Shown piece after piece: positions 48,554-58,119 of a stretch of DNA of 64,000 nucleotides (position 1 is the stretch's first letter; every line of letters starts with the position of its first letter). Source of the DNA: Paenibacillus tuaregi. Its GTDB lineage: Bacteria > Bacillota > Bacilli > Paenibacillales > Paenibacillaceae. The translations under genes were made by a program, and so were the position numbers. The stretch lies in contig NZ_LT575476.1 in the NCBI RefSeq assembly GCF_900086655.1, positions 5,294,431 through 5,358,430 of the forward strand, given 5' to 3'. The notes under the pieces were generated by a model that did no database searches, had not been told where the DNA came from, and saw nothing but the letters and a program-made list of their open reading frames with translations.

Positions 48554-49321
48554 CTAGGACAATGCTCTGGCCAGCAAGATGAACCGGTGCTGGGTCACCT
48601 CAAAATAACCCTGCTGCTTAATAAGCTGATGTATGCTGTACAGCTCATCTCTGTGTTTATCGACTTCGAATTCCGGGACCTGCCACGGAATGGCATTTAA
48701 ATAATAAACCAAAGCGCCGACATCATAGAATCGTTGACTAACAAACTGCTCAGACTGTTTCACCACTTCAAATTGATTCTCCCGCACTCCCTGCACGGCA
48801 GCTTCGAGCTTCCACTCCGCAAATTCACGGTTTAACGGTACGCCGAATCGTTCGTTGATCTCGTGACAATCCGTGCCTCCCGACTGTTGAGTAAGGAAGT
48901 AGCCGCCACCTGCGAGCACCCGCCGAACCTCCCGCGGCGAATATGATTCGTGCTTGTTCAGCACCAGATCGAACTGGCCGGTCTCAAAAGGAAGCTGCTC
49001 GTCATCCTGGACAGGATGGACATTCACACCCAGCGGCTCCAGTCGCTCCCTGGCAACGGACAAATTCGGCAGATAGCCCTCAGTAGCGCACACGGATTTC
49101 GGCCACGGCCGCAACCTCGCTAACAGCTCACCACCGCCGGTTCCCATATCGAGCATGGACTCGGCTTCCTGCATGAGCTGGATCGCCATACTTCCGTAAG
49201 ACCATGCCAAGCAGTCGCTATTCATTCGCCCCGTTTCCACAATATAAGAAAAATCCCATCCCGAGAACGGATGGCTCGCCTGCCCGATCAAATATTCAAA
49301 TTGTTTGTCTTCTCTTCTCAT
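48554..49321 (-). CDS. Class I SAM-dependent methyltransferase
   Basis: A 255-residue enzyme with SAM motif I 'ESMLDMGTGGGELLARLRP', motif II 'FDLVLNKHESYSPREVRRVLAGGGYFLTQQSGG' (N-K-H-E in place of the usual acceptor loop). Similar in layout to rRNA or small-molecule methyltransferases of the Methyltransf_11 group. Monocistronic. Acceptor unknown. Confidence 0.84.
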   Translation of the reverse strand: MRREDKQFEYLIGQASHPFSGWDFSYIVETGRMNSDCLAWSYGSMAIQLMQEAESMLDMGTGGGELLARLRPWPKSVCATEGYLPNLSVARERLEPLGVNVHPVQDDEQLPFETGQFDLVLNKHESYSPREVRRVLAGGGYFLTQQSGGTDCHEINERFGVPLNREFAEWKLEAAVQGVRENQFEVVKQSEQFVSQRFYDVGALVYYLNAIPWQVPEFEVDKHRDELYSIHQLIKQQGYFEVTQHRFILLARALS

Positions 49322-49513
49322 CTATAAGTCCCTCCAATAATGTGATCTGCAAACTGAATATTACTTCATTTACAGATCCAATCCGGTGGGCCACGTGCAT
49401 AAGGAGATAGGACTTAGTACTCGTGTTCAATCGATCGCATAAGATTGCTCCTCTCAATTCATACAATCACCTTTTGTTAGATTAAATGAATCTCTGCACG
49501 TCCGGCTGTTTCG

Positions 49514-50323
49514 CTAAATAAAATACATTTCCAGTACCGCTTTTAATCCATCTTCGTCGTTGGATGAGGTTATTACATCTGCTGCAGCCTTGACCTCATC
49601 AGGTGCATTCCCCATCGCCACACCTAGTCCCGCAAATTGGAGCATGTCGATATCGTTGTAATTATCGCCAAAAGCGATGATTTCCTCTCTGGTAACGCCA
49701 TACGCTCTGGTTAAGATGTCAATGGCCGAAGACTTCAGAACATGGGAAGCCATGACTTCAAGATAAGTAGGCTTGGATTTATAGATGGTGATCTCGGGAT
49801 ACCGGATCTTTAATTCTGTTTCAAGAGAAGCTATAGCTTCCGGATGGCCCATACAGAGAAGCTTATGAATAAACGGGGGAGTGTCATGATTGAAATTAAA
49901 AGGCTGTGCATCAGTACCCGTTATCTCTTGTTCTTGGATAACCCATTCATCGTCCAGGGACAGCACAAACCAATGGTCCTTGTTATAAGCACTAAAGCTA
50001 ATATCTGAAAACTTGTTGGATATCAAGGCATAAATCCCTTTTACGTCTTGGGGCTCCATTGCTTTAGTATGCAGCACTTCCCGGCTTCCGTTCTGCCCAG
50101 CAGCGCCAAGCACAAGCGCCCCGCTAAAACAAACTAAGGGTTCATTCATGCCCAGTTCCTCAAGCAACGGGAGAATGCCCACCGGCATCCGTGCCGAGAC
50201 CAGGACGAAGGGCACTCCCTTTTGCTTTAAAAGCTGAACGGCCTCCTTGGTTCCCGGAGTTATTTCATGGTTTGAATTTAATAACGTACCGTCGATATCG
50301 CTGAAAATCATCTTATATCTCAT
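49514..50323 (-). CDS. Cof-type HAD phosphatase
   Basis: A 269-residue HAD hydrolase of class IIB: motif I D-I-D-G-T ('MIFSDIDGTLLNSNHEIT'), motif II in 'VPFVLVSARM', motif III K and motif IV 'IIAFGDNYNDIDMLQFAG' (GDxxND). Likely dephosphorylates sugar phosphates or pyridoxal phosphate. ATG 50323 follows AGGAGG. It follows the ABC permease by 45 bases on the same strand and may be carried by that transcript. Confidence 0.9.
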   Translation of the reverse strand: MRYKMIFSDIDGTLLNSNHEITPGTKEAVQLLKQKGVPFVLVSARMPVGILPLLEELGMNEPLVCFSGALVLGAAGQNGSREVLHTKAMEPQDVKGIYALISNKFSDISFSAYNKDHWFVLSLDDEWVIQEQEITGTDAQPFNFNHDTPPFIHKLLCMGHPEAIASLETELKIRYPEITIYKSKPTYLEVMASHVLKSSAIDILTRAYGVTREEIIAFGDNYNDIDMLQFAGLGVAMGNAPDEVKAAADVITSSNDEDGLKAVLEMYFI

Positions 50324-50368
50324 CTGGTTCCCTCCTATCTCACCAAGAACCCTTAGTACCATCAGATT

Positions 50369-52387
50369 TCAAGCGGACCCCTTGACCCCATATATATTTC
50401 TCAAGAAACCCACATAAGTCACAATGAAATAAACAAGATAGATCACCGCAAACACCAGTACTGCCAGAAGATAATATGAGACAATCCCTGCCTGAATGCC
50501 TGTGTAATAAACAAACCGTTCGCTGGCGAACATGCCGATGAACATACTGAGGACAATCGAAATCACGAACGGACATAGATAATATACAGCCAGCTGTTTT
50601 AGAACAACACGATCCGTTTCTTTCCTGCTCAGTCCCAGCTGCTTGAGAATAGCATAACGGAATCGATATTTAGAGGAGTCACTGAGCTGCTGGACCGCAA
50701 GAATCGTTAACGCAGCACAAAGAAACACAATACCGATATAAGCCAGAACAAATGCTATGGTTACTAAGGATAATTTTACTTCCCCAATGTCAGTATCCCT
50801 AACCTGGACGACTCCGGAATGCCTGAGCAGCTTGCTGCTCCCATATCCATGTTGGATCTTCGAGTTATGTTGTTCAAAATCATCAGAAAATGGTTGAATG
50901 GATCGGAGACGGTCGCTCAAATCAGAGGGTGCCTTTCCTTCTAAGCTTACGGCCAATAAGGAATAATACGGGTGCATGGATTTCAAATATTGATCAGGAA
51001 CCACAATGAGATAATCCGCTCCGTTCATTCCACCTTGACCAAGGGGGTCGGTATACGTCCCTCTGTACATCAGAGCGTTGTTACCCGTTAGATAACCGCT
51101 TGCGGCTAACCGTTCCAAGAAGGGCTTTACTCTATCTATACATTGAATCAAGTAACCGTTATTGCCAATCTCTACTGTTTTATAGCCAAGCATGGACCGG
51201 ATATAATTATAGTCACTTAGGCCAATATAGGTGTCGTAGCCATAATAGGAGCTGCCGTTGGCCCCCTGCCATGCCCCATCTACATGTTCATATAGATCCT
51301 GATTAATGGTATTTGTACCGTTCTCATAGATACGGTAAGTGTGCTGATCTTCTATCTTGGCACCCTCAGATATGATGCTTAGCTCATGATTAAAGTTATA
51401 AGTTGTATCTTCACTGAAGACCAGCACATCAAATGGCAGGCTTCGATCCAATTCTTTATTCTGATAATCCGCGGCCATCATGACAACCATCCATGCAAGC
51501 AGCGCCGTTGTAAATAGAATCGTCAGGGTTCCCATTGTGAAGCGCATGGTCTTAATTTTTGAAGACAACTGCCGAAAAACAAAAATATTGGCTTCCCTGT
51601 ATATCCCCTTGTGCCGTTTTTGAATATAGCTGATGAAGAACGAAGAGAGCCCTATATATAAAAAATAAATGGCCACAATCAAACCGGCAATATAAAACCA
51701 CACCGATCCATTGCTCAATTTGGAGGTTAGTACAACCACGTTAAATATAATAATATAGGTTACAGAGATGAACAGATATATTCGTTTCCACGTTTTTTTC
51801 TCGTTATTGATGAACTCGTTCTGTTTATCCATGTAGATCAAGCTGTTAATGGTCATCTTCTTGAACTTACGCTTTACCCTAAACAAGGCCAATATATAGG
51901 CGAATAGAAACAAACCGAAGGTCAACAGCAAATTCCATAGACTGAAGTCAGGTGAAATAGAGTACTCTGCATCGACAATGGAATAAAAGATGTTGGTAAA
52001 CGCAATCTGAAAAAACATGCCCGGAATTATTCCCGCAAGCAACGAAATAAACCCAAGAATCATATTCTCCTTACGGAAACTGGAAGCAATTTGTTTCTTC
52101 TTCATACCCAATAGCAAATAGGTCCCAAACTCCTTGCTGCGTTTCTCCATCATGAAAGTAACCATGTAATGAACGAGCCAAATGACTATGCATATTATGA
52201 AACATGATGCCAAGGCAACAAAGGCAATGAACATGGTAAATTCCCGATAGAGATTCTTCATATCTGTGGAGAACATCATGCCATTGAAGGCAAACATAAG
52301 TGAAGACACCACCGCCATGGTCATGATGTATAGGATATAATCTCTCGAAGATCGCTTCACATTGCGAAGAGTGAGTCTACTCAGCAT
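50369..52387 (-). CDS. BceB-type ABC permease
   Basis: A 672-residue FtsX-like permease with ten membrane helices and a large extracellular loop (about residues 310-520), the mark of BceB/YtsD peptide-antibiotic detoxification modules. 'MLSRLTLRNVKRSSRDYILYIMTM' is the usual N-terminus. The loop binds the lipid II-targeting peptide and signals to the histidine kinase. Start 52387 follows GGGGTGACG; the frame from 52420 overlaps the ATPase gene. Confidence 0.9.
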   Translation of the reverse strand: MLSRLTLRNVKRSSRDYILYIMTMAVVSSLMFAFNGMMFSTDMKNLYREFTMFIAFVALASCFIICIVIWLVHYMVTFMMEKRSKEFGTYLLLGMKKKQIASSFRKENMILGFISLLAGIIPGMFFQIAFTNIFYSIVDAEYSISPDFSLWNLLLTFGLFLFAYILALFRVKRKFKKMTINSLIYMDKQNEFINNEKKTWKRIYLFISVTYIIIFNVVVLTSKLSNGSVWFYIAGLIVAIYFLYIGLSSFFISYIQKRHKGIYREANIFVFRQLSSKIKTMRFTMGTLTILFTTALLAWMVVMMAADYQNKELDRSLPFDVLVFSEDTTYNFNHELSIISEGAKIEDQHTYRIYENGTNTINQDLYEHVDGAWQGANGSSYYGYDTYIGLSDYNYIRSMLGYKTVEIGNNGYLIQCIDRVKPFLERLAASGYLTGNNALMYRGTYTDPLGQGGMNGADYLIVVPDQYLKSMHPYYSLLAVSLEGKAPSDLSDRLRSIQPFSDDFEQHNSKIQHGYGSSKLLRHSGVVQVRDTDIGEVKLSLVTIAFVLAYIGIVFLCAALTILAVQQLSDSSKYRFRYAILKQLGLSRKETDRVVLKQLAVYYLCPFVISIVLSMFIGMFASERFVYYTGIQAGIVSYYLLAVLVFAVIYLVYFIVTYVGFLRNIYGVKGSA

Positions 52388-53144
52388 CTGGAACGTCACC
52401 CCCTGTGAGGGAAAGAACATCCAGGATCTTATTTAAAAATACGCGCCTTGTATCGTTTCCTCTAACTAACTCGTGAAATATTTCACCATCCTTGAGGAAC
52501 AAAATACGCTTGCAATAGCTAGCCGAGAATGCATCATGTGTAACCATTAGAATTGTTGCACCCAAATTTTCATTCATCGATGTAAATGTATCCAACAGCG
52601 TCGTAGCTGATTTAGAATCAAGCGCACCTGTCGGTTCATCGGCCAGAATCAGCTTCGGCTCATTTACCAGCGCCCTGGCACAGGCGCAGCGCTGTTTCTG
52701 CCCTCCTGACACTTCGTAAGGGAATTTATCTTTGATTGGATAAATACCCAGCTGGTCCATCGTTTGCCTGGATCTTGCATTAATCTCCTTTTTCTCTTTA
52801 CCTTGCAGGGACATTGCGAGAATGATGTTTTCTTCGATCGTCAGGGTGTCCAGAAGATTAAAGTCCTGAAAAACAAAACCAAGATTATGCTTACGAAATA
52901 GCGCAAGCTTCTCCTCGTTCAAAGTGGTAATATCCTGATTCTCAAAATAAATATGACCTGAGGTCACCGTGTCAATTGTAGACAGCATATTTAGCAGAGT
53001 TGTCTTTCCGGAACCTGATGGGCCCATGATTCCCATAAATTCACCGGAATTTATTTCGAAGCTAACTCGATTCAGCACCTTAGTCATGTTAGCTTTGGTT
53101 CCGTAATATTTCTCCACATCACAAATTCTTATGAATCCACTCAA
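52377..53144 (-). CDS. BceA-type ABC ATPase
   Basis: A 255-residue ATPase: Walker A 'MGPSGSGKTTLLNML', Q-loop 'GFVFQDFNLLD', signature 'YEVSGGQKQRCACARALV', Walker B 'LILADEPTGALDSKS', H-loop 'MVTHDAFSASYC'. Pairs with the permease (stop/start overlap) to lift peptide antibiotics such as bacitracin off lipid II. Driven by its own promoter (TACAAT, 17 bases, TATATT near 53198-53170) expected to be under the response regulator upstream. Confidence 0.92.
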   Translation of the reverse strand: MSGFIRICDVEKYYGTKANMTKVLNRVSFEINSGEFMGIMGPSGSGKTTLLNMLSTIDTVTSGHIYFENQDITTLNEEKLALFRKHNLGFVFQDFNLLDTLTIEENIILAMSLQGKEKKEINARSRQTMDQLGIYPIKDKFPYEVSGGQKQRCACARALVNEPKLILADEPTGALDSKSATTLLDTFTSMNENLGATILMVTHDAFSASYCKRILFLKDGEIFHELVRGNDTRRVFLNKILDVLSLTGGDVPDAE

Positions 53145-53217
53145 TAGGTCTCATTCCTTTCGCAACGGATAACACAAATATAGTTGTTAGCATTCCTATA
53201 TTGTATGTAGTTATCTT

Positions 53218-54240
53218 TCATCCATCTTTCAGTTTTGAAAGAAACGAGTGCTTGGGAAAGAGTAAGGTGATTTCTGTAAATTCCCCCAATCTGGATTGTG
53301 CGCTGATTTGAAGCCCTAGCTTAAGGCAAAGCTTCCTGCAAAGATATAGGCCAATCCCCGTAGACTTGCCTCTGCTGCGGCCGTTGGAGCCAGTGAATCC
53401 TTTATCAAAAATACGGTTCTTCTCCCCCTCGGGTATCCCAATTCCATCATCCCTCACCGTCAGTTTGATTCCGCTGTTCATTGTGATACTGCAAATAGAA
53501 ATCACTCCGCCGCCTTCCCTCTTATATTTCATGGCATTGAGCAGAATTTGTCCAAGAATAAACTCCAGCCATTTGCTATCAGAGAATACGGTTGTATCCT
53601 TACACTCCACTTCGACACTCATTTGATTCTGTATCATTAGATACTTATTTTTCTTAAGAACGTTGGATACAACTTCCTGTAACTTCGTTTCTTTTATTAT
53701 GTAATCTTTATAGACCTCATCGGACCGGGCATAGAATAACGCCTGCTCCACATCGTTATCCAGTTCGGTCAGATATCTCTCTATGCGCCTGCTGTAATTA
53801 TGCTCTTGATTATGACAGGCCAGACGTATTTGGGTGATAGGAAGTTTAACCTCGTGAATCCAGCCTTCGATAAATTCACGGTACTCCTTCTGCTCATGTT
53901 CCAGCTGATAGATCCTCTCGACAACCGCTTTGTTGGATTTCCTGAGGATTTCCCGGTAAAGCTGGTCTTCTAAACGCCATGAATTTTCTATACATTCATG
54001 AACAAGATAGGGCTGATCAAGCTCTTTCATTAATGCATCGATCTTTCCAAAATAAAGCTTGCGTCTCCAATAATCGACCGTGGCCCATATCAAATAGACA
54101 AGGGACCATGTGATAGCAATGAGCAGCACCGTTGTCCTGTTGTTCCGAACTGCCAGCAGATAGAGGGAGAGAAGTAATACGCCTATTCCATTTAGGAGAA
54201 TCAAGATGATTTTATCTTTCAGATATCCACCCAAGGTCAT
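53218..54240 (-). CDS. BceS-type intramembrane-sensing histidine kinase
   Basis: A 340-residue kinase with two closely spaced N-terminal membrane helices (about 10-28, 36-56) and almost no extracellular loop, so it cannot sense drugs alone and relies on the BceAB transporter. Phospho-acceptor His in 'EGWIHEVKLPITQIRLA'; ATPase boxes N ('LLNAMKYKREGG'), G1 'VRDDGIGIPEGEKNRIFDKGFTG' and G2 'GRSRGKSTGIGLYLCRK'. Overlaps the regulator by 4 bases. Confidence 0.93.
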   Translation of the reverse strand: MTLGGYLKDKIILILLNGIGVLLLSLYLLAVRNNRTTVLLIAITWSLVYLIWATVDYWRRKLYFGKIDALMKELDQPYLVHECIENSWRLEDQLYREILRKSNKAVVERIYQLEHEQKEYREFIEGWIHEVKLPITQIRLACHNQEHNYSRRIERYLTELDNDVEQALFYARSDEVYKDYIIKETKLQEVVSNVLKKNKYLMIQNQMSVEVECKDTTVFSDSKWLEFILGQILLNAMKYKREGGGVISICSITMNSGIKLTVRDDGIGIPEGEKNRIFDKGFTGSNGRSRGKSTGIGLYLCRKLCLKLGLQISAQSRLGEFTEITLLFPKHSFLSKLKDG

Positions 54241-54905
54241 ATTATATAACCCACCCCTCTTTTGGTCCCGATAAAATCCGTTACCCCTAACTGCTCCAGC
54301 TTGCTTCTGATCCTGGTCACATTCACACTGAGCGTATTGTCATCAATGAACACATCGTTATCCCACAGATATTCGATAATATCCAGTCTTGGAACGACCT
54401 CGCCCTTCCGCTGGAACAGGTAATGCAGCAGCTTGAACTCATTTTTGGACAATTCCTGCGAATTGCCCCGGTACACCAACTTGTAGGAGCGTTGATCCAG
54501 CGTAAGCCCCTTATGCACAAGAGTCTGCTCCCCGCCTCGATCCTCACCTTTTGTACGTTTCAATACAGCAGAGATTCTAGCCAAAAGAACAGTAGGGTGA
54601 TAGGGCTTCGTTATGTAGTCATCGCCCCCTGATGTAAATGCCTGCAGCTCGTCAATTGAACTGCTTCTCCCCGTTATAAAAATAATAGGAACTTTCGAAG
54701 ACTTGCGGATAGCCGTGCATATAGAGAATCCATTGTATTCCTGAAGGTTGATGTCAAGCAATATCAAATCAGGGTTGTTCCTTACATCCCATTCCACAGT
54801 CGAGAAATTTTCGGTACATATCACATCGTATCCCGCATTTCGCAGCAGAATTTCCAGCTCTTCTCTAATAGATTCTTCATCCTCTATAATCAAAATTCTC
54901 GCCAT
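54237..54905 (-). CDS. BceR-type OmpR-family response regulator
   Basis: A 222-residue receiver plus winged-helix protein: 'RILIIEDEESIREELEILLRNAGYDV' with acidic pocket, phospho-Asp in 'PDLILLDINLQEYNGF', 'PIIFITGRSS', and C-terminal 'LTLDQRSYKLVYRGNSQELSKNEFKLLHYLFQRKGEVVPRLDIIEYLWDND'. ATG after AAAAGGAGC. First gene of the kinase pair; expected to activate the bceAB-like promoter at about 53170-53198. Confidence 0.93.
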   Translation of the reverse strand: MARILIIEDEESIREELEILLRNAGYDVICTENFSTVEWDVRNNPDLILLDINLQEYNGFSICTAIRKSSKVPIIFITGRSSSIDELQAFTSGGDDYITKPYHPTVLLARISAVLKRTKGEDRGGEQTLVHKGLTLDQRSYKLVYRGNSQELSKNEFKLLHYLFQRKGEVVPRLDIIEYLWDNDVFIDDNTLSVNVTRIRSKLEQLGVTDFIGTKRGVGYII

Positions 54906-55105
54906 AGTTGGTTGCTCCTTTTGCCTTAATGGAGTGAGAAAGCACAGAAGTTCAGGATATGGAATAACCGGCGTAGCTTGGCGCTACCCCGGTCATCTTA
55001 TAGGCTAAATCCCCTGTATAATGAACAAACACCTATATACATTCGACGCTTTACGTTAAAAACCTCCACCAAGCCAAGCAACTAGAACCCTTTAGAAGCC
55101 CGCCT

Positions 55106-55897
55106 CTAGCGTGAATGATTTAACTGGTCTGCCAATCTTCTTATTTCCACGCTCATTCTGGTATTAACGGGATACGCTTCTTTCAGATAACGAAGAATAT
55201 GCAGCGCCGACTCCGGAGTCCGCTCGTATCCCAGGATCATATCGCCCACCCGAGCTGCAAAGGAAGGGTATCTTCTTTCCATCCGCCGTTCTTCACCGAA
55301 CACATCCGGGAAGTACGCCTCCTCCTTCTCCAGCAAATGCAGAACGGACAAGATGTTATCCACGGCATAACTCTGGACGAACCTGGCCGCGGAGAGCTTC
55401 TCTCCCCGGGCATAACGGCATAGTCCTACATATAAGTTGGTCAAAGCCTCGTTCAACGAAAAATCCAGCTCCTCCCTCCGCTGCGTCTCCGTTCGCTTTC
55501 CTCCCTTAGCGATCCCCGCAAGTTTCGAACTTGCGAGATTCGGGTCTATCCACACAATCCTTCCCTCCGAGTATGCGATGTTTTCCATCTCCTCCTCCTC
55601 GAACACGGCAAACTCCCCATATATCCCGTCCTCGAACAAGATCTTGTATCCGTCCACCGTATTTCGGAAGGTATACGCTAGCGGGCACACCTCCTCCAGC
55701 CAATCCAGCTGCTCAATATACCGTCGTTTATACCCTGGCTTCACAATCACAAAAAAGTCTAAATCGGAATAGTCATCAATCCGCTCCATTTCTACCCCAA
55801 CCGATCCAACTCCTAATAGCAGCAGCGCCTCGCCCCTCTGCTCCAGCGACCCTCCGATTTCATCAAGCCTTCTAAGAAGCTGTTCCTTCCTTGCCAT
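55106..55897 (-). CDS. Nucleotidyltransferase-fold protein, possible aminoglycoside/lincosamide modifier
   Basis: A 263-residue protein with an N-terminal pol-beta-type nucleotidyltransferase domain: G-S-V-G-V-E...D-D-Y-S-D-L-D-F-F-V (GS motif and D-x-D metal pair, about residues 31-48) and 'YGEFAVFEEEEMENI' with the third acid. The C-terminal half is helical ('ALTNLYVGLCRYARGEKLSAARFVQSYAVDNIL') as in antibiotic nucleotidyltransferases such as the LnuB/LinF group. All three metal ligands appear present. ATG 55897 follows GGAGGAG. Drug specificity cannot be told. Confidence 0.78.
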   Translation of the reverse strand: MARKEQLLRRLDEIGGSLEQRGEALLLLGVGSVGVEMERIDDYSDLDFFVIVKPGYKRRYIEQLDWLEEVCPLAYTFRNTVDGYKILFEDGIYGEFAVFEEEEMENIAYSEGRIVWIDPNLASSKLAGIAKGGKRTETQRREELDFSLNEALTNLYVGLCRYARGEKLSAARFVQSYAVDNILSVLHLLEKEEAYFPDVFGEERRMERRYPSFAARVGDMILGYERTPESALHILRYLKEAYPVNTRMSVEIRRLADQLNHSR

Positions 55898-55920
55898 CCT
55901 GATCTCCTCCATTCGATTAA

Positions 55921-55963
55921 TAAAAAAAGGCCCAACCCCACTACAGCGAGGTTGAACCTTTCG
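55921..55963 (-). terminator. Terminator of the Crp/Fnr gene
   Basis: On the minus strand AAGGTTCAACC pairs with GGTTGGGCCTT and TTTTTTT follows. Confidence 0.85.
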
Positions 55964-56047
55964 GTTACATGGCCTTTAATTTATTCTCACATTACTTGGA
56001 TAATGCCTGGGTTGTCAAGACCGTATCCACGTGTCGGATACTTCGCC

Positions 56048-56722
56048 TTAATGACTTACTCCTAACACCTCTGCAAGTTCATATAAGGAGTGGTATTGTT
56101 TAATTTGATAATACCTTCCCTCCTTCTGTAAGTACCCTTTATCACAAAATTGGGTTAGCACATGTAATAAGTGACGGTAGGATACGCCTAAATAATCACA
56201 CACCGTTACGTGTTTCTCCTTATAAATCCCTTCATCCGTTGTTTGCAGAATAAAATCTGCAAGCCGGTTTTCAAGCGGAAAAGCAAGGCTCTGTGAATAC
56301 TTTGTAGCCATAAATGTCGCTTTTATACTTAAAAACTTGGTTAGTTCACGCAGGAATTTTGTATCCTCCATCAATAGTGCCCGGCAGCGATGAGTGGGAA
56401 GAGCGAAGCAAAGCGTCTTGGTTAAAGCCTGAATTCCTTTTGTATAGTACACCTCATTTAATAATTCCATCTCCCCGATGTAATCATGAGCGTTGATAAA
56501 ATTAATTAAAGAAACCTTCCCATTTTGATGGGTTACATAAATTTTTGCCTTTCCTTCAATCACATAGAACAGAAAATTGGGCCTCGTGCCTTCCCGGATA
56601 ATCCACTCATCACGTTGATACTCATGCACTTCCACCCACTCTTCAACTGGAATAGAAAATAAATGTGAAATGGAGTTCTTCTCCATCAGCAATCGTTTTT
56701 TCTCACCCTTGTAGATTTCCAT
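56048..56722 (-). CDS. Crp/Fnr-family regulator, YeiL-like
   Basis: A 224-residue protein: cyclic-nucleotide-fold sensor at about 25-145 ('YQRDEWIIREGTRPNFLFYVIEGKAKIYVTHQNGKVSLINFINAHDYIGEMELLNE') and a winged helix at the end ('HVTVCDYLGVSYRHLLHVLTQFCDKGYLQKEGRYYQI'). Resembles YeiL. Cys residues at 'KTLCFALP' and 'VTVCDYLG' could bind a cofactor but no iron-sulfur pattern is visible. Divergent from the MFS gene; a perfect palindrome lies between. Confidence 0.9.
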   Translation of the reverse strand: MEIYKGEKKRLLMEKNSISHLFSIPVEEWVEVHEYQRDEWIIREGTRPNFLFYVIEGKAKIYVTHQNGKVSLINFINAHDYIGEMELLNEVYYTKGIQALTKTLCFALPTHRCRALLMEDTKFLRELTKFLSIKATFMATKYSQSLAFPLENRLADFILQTTDEGIYKEKHVTVCDYLGVSYRHLLHVLTQFCDKGYLQKEGRYYQIKQYHSLYELAEVLGVSH

Positions 56723-56739
56723 CTTCCCACCTCAAAACC

Positions 56740-56751
56740 TGAGATATCTCA
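56740..56751. promoter_or_regulatory. Candidate Crp/Fnr-type operator
   Basis: TGAGATATCTCA, a perfect 12-base palindrome, lies 17 bases from the regulator start and 52 from the MFS start, with TATTTTG following as a possible -10 region. Confidence 0.6.
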
Positions 56752-56803
56752 TATTTTGTACTCGTATCTCCATGATAGCATGCAAACCATGGAGGGAAGC
56801 CAA

Positions 56804-57982
56804 ATGAACACACATCGCTGGATGAGTATACAATTTTTCTGCTTTTTTATCACATGGGGGATTTTTCTGCCCTATTGGACGGGATGGATGGTTCATACCA
56901 AAGGGATTTCGGTTCCTGAGGCCAGTCTGATTATGAGCTGTGGCCTGGTTGCAAGAGGCCTTTCCACATTAGTTGCCTTCCCCTCTCTATCCGGGAAGTT
57001 TAGCAGCAAAGCTTTATTAAGTGGAGCAGGAATCGGTACACTGATTGCTATTCTGTTTTATATTCCGTCAAGCTCCTTTACCAGCTTGCTTGTAGTTACA
57101 TTAGTATTTCACTTCTTCTACCCGGTATTGATGCCTACCTTGGATAGCGCTGCTGGCCTCCTCGTCCAAAGCAACCAATTAAAACATTACGGAAAAAGCC
57201 GGCAGTGGGGATCGATTGGGTTCATCTTGGCAGGCATGGTTCTATCTGTTTTTACAGGGATGTTTGGAGATCAAGTGATTTTATGGGCGTTCTTAATTGG
57301 TATAGTGGTATTTGTATGCCTTGGCTTCATGCGCGCGCCTGATATTCTAGCTGCAAAGCCACCTGTAGATCAGGTACAGCAAGGGGGGATATTAAAATTA
57401 TTCCGTATCAAACACTTTGGTTTGGTACTGATTATCGTAATCTTACTGCAAGCAGCGCATGCTTCTTATTACAATTATGGTTATCTCTATTTGCAGGAAA
57501 TCCATGCCCCCCAATATTTAATAGGCGCCATTATTAACATTGCCGTGATGGCAGAAATCATCCTGTTCTCCATCGCAGATCGGAAGCTTGGTAAGTACTC
57601 GACAGGCACCTTGCTCACCATAGCAGCATTAGGTTCTTCCTTACGTTGGATATTAGTATTTGCCTTTCCTAATGTCGTTGTATTCAGTATTGCTCAAACC
57701 CTGCATGCATGCTCATTTGCTATGGGACATTATGCCTTTATGAAATACTTAATAAGAAACATTCCACCTGCACAGATACCGAAAGCCCAAGGCATCTATT
57801 CAGCACTGGCTCTTAGCTGGAGCACTGCAGTGTTTACCATTTTCGGAGGCTATTTATACGAGATTGAGCCAAGGTACGCCTTTATTGGCATGATTGGATG
57901 TACGATTCCAGCAATGATACTTGCGCTTGTATATCGAAAGCTGGAACACTATTCTAGCTCTGAAAAAAGAATGCATATGTAA
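56804..57982 (+). CDS. MFS transporter, HcaT/YcaD-like
   Basis: A 392-residue 12-helix transporter of the phenylpropionate/nucleoside H+ symporter type: 'FCFFITWGIFLPYWTGWM...KGISVPEASLIMSCGLVARGLSTLVAFPSLSGKFSS' and 'KHYGKSRQWGSIGFILAGMVLSVF' (R-x-W-G-S-I-G-F motif). ATG 56804 follows GGAGG; an ATG at 56756 lacks a ribosome site. Probably regulated by the divergent YeiL-like protein. Substrate unknown. Confidence 0.88.
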   Translation: MNTHRWMSIQFFCFFITWGIFLPYWTGWMVHTKGISVPEASLIMSCGLVARGLSTLVAFPSLSGKFSSKALLSGAGIGTLIAILFYIPSSSFTSLLVVTLVFHFFYPVLMPTLDSAAGLLVQSNQLKHYGKSRQWGSIGFILAGMVLSVFTGMFGDQVILWAFLIGIVVFVCLGFMRAPDILAAKPPVDQVQQGGILKLFRIKHFGLVLIIVILLQAAHASYYNYGYLYLQEIHAPQYLIGAIINIAVMAEIILFSIADRKLGKYSTGTLLTIAALGSSLRWILVFAFPNVVVFSIAQTLHACSFAMGHYAFMKYLIRNIPPAQIPKAQGIYSALALSWSTAVFTIFGGYLYEIEPRYAFIGMIGCTIPAMILALVYRKLEHYSSSEKRMHM

Positions 57983-57994
57983 CTACATGCTTTA

Positions 57995-58024
57995 AGGACC
58001 GTTCTTTTGAGGAACGGCCCTTTC
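57995..58024 (+). terminator. Terminator of the MFS gene
   Basis: GGACCGTTC pairs with GAACGGCCC and a T-rich tail follows. Confidence 0.8.
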
Positions 58025-58078
58025 GCTTTGTTCAGCATCGTTTTCTTATCTAAACGCATTTGGTACCGCACACGCAAA

Positions 58079-58112
58079 CATGAGGCCATCCATTTGGGTT
58101 GGCCTCATGCGC
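58079..58112 (-). terminator. Terminator of the glycan-use operon
   Basis: ATGAGGCCA pairs with TGGCCTCAT; on the minus strand GTTTGCG follows, so the T run is weak. Confidence 0.65.
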
Positions 58113-58119
58113 ATTAAGG

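Noticed and set aside
52388..52420. Eleven-codon N-terminal extension of the BceB-type permease
   Set aside because: It lies inside the ATPase gene end and ahead of a well-spaced ribosome site for 52387.
54966..54996. GC-rich hairpin (ACCGG/CCGGT with GTAGC/GCTAC) upstream of the bceR-like gene as terminator
   Set aside because: No T run on either side in the required direction; at most a processing stem.
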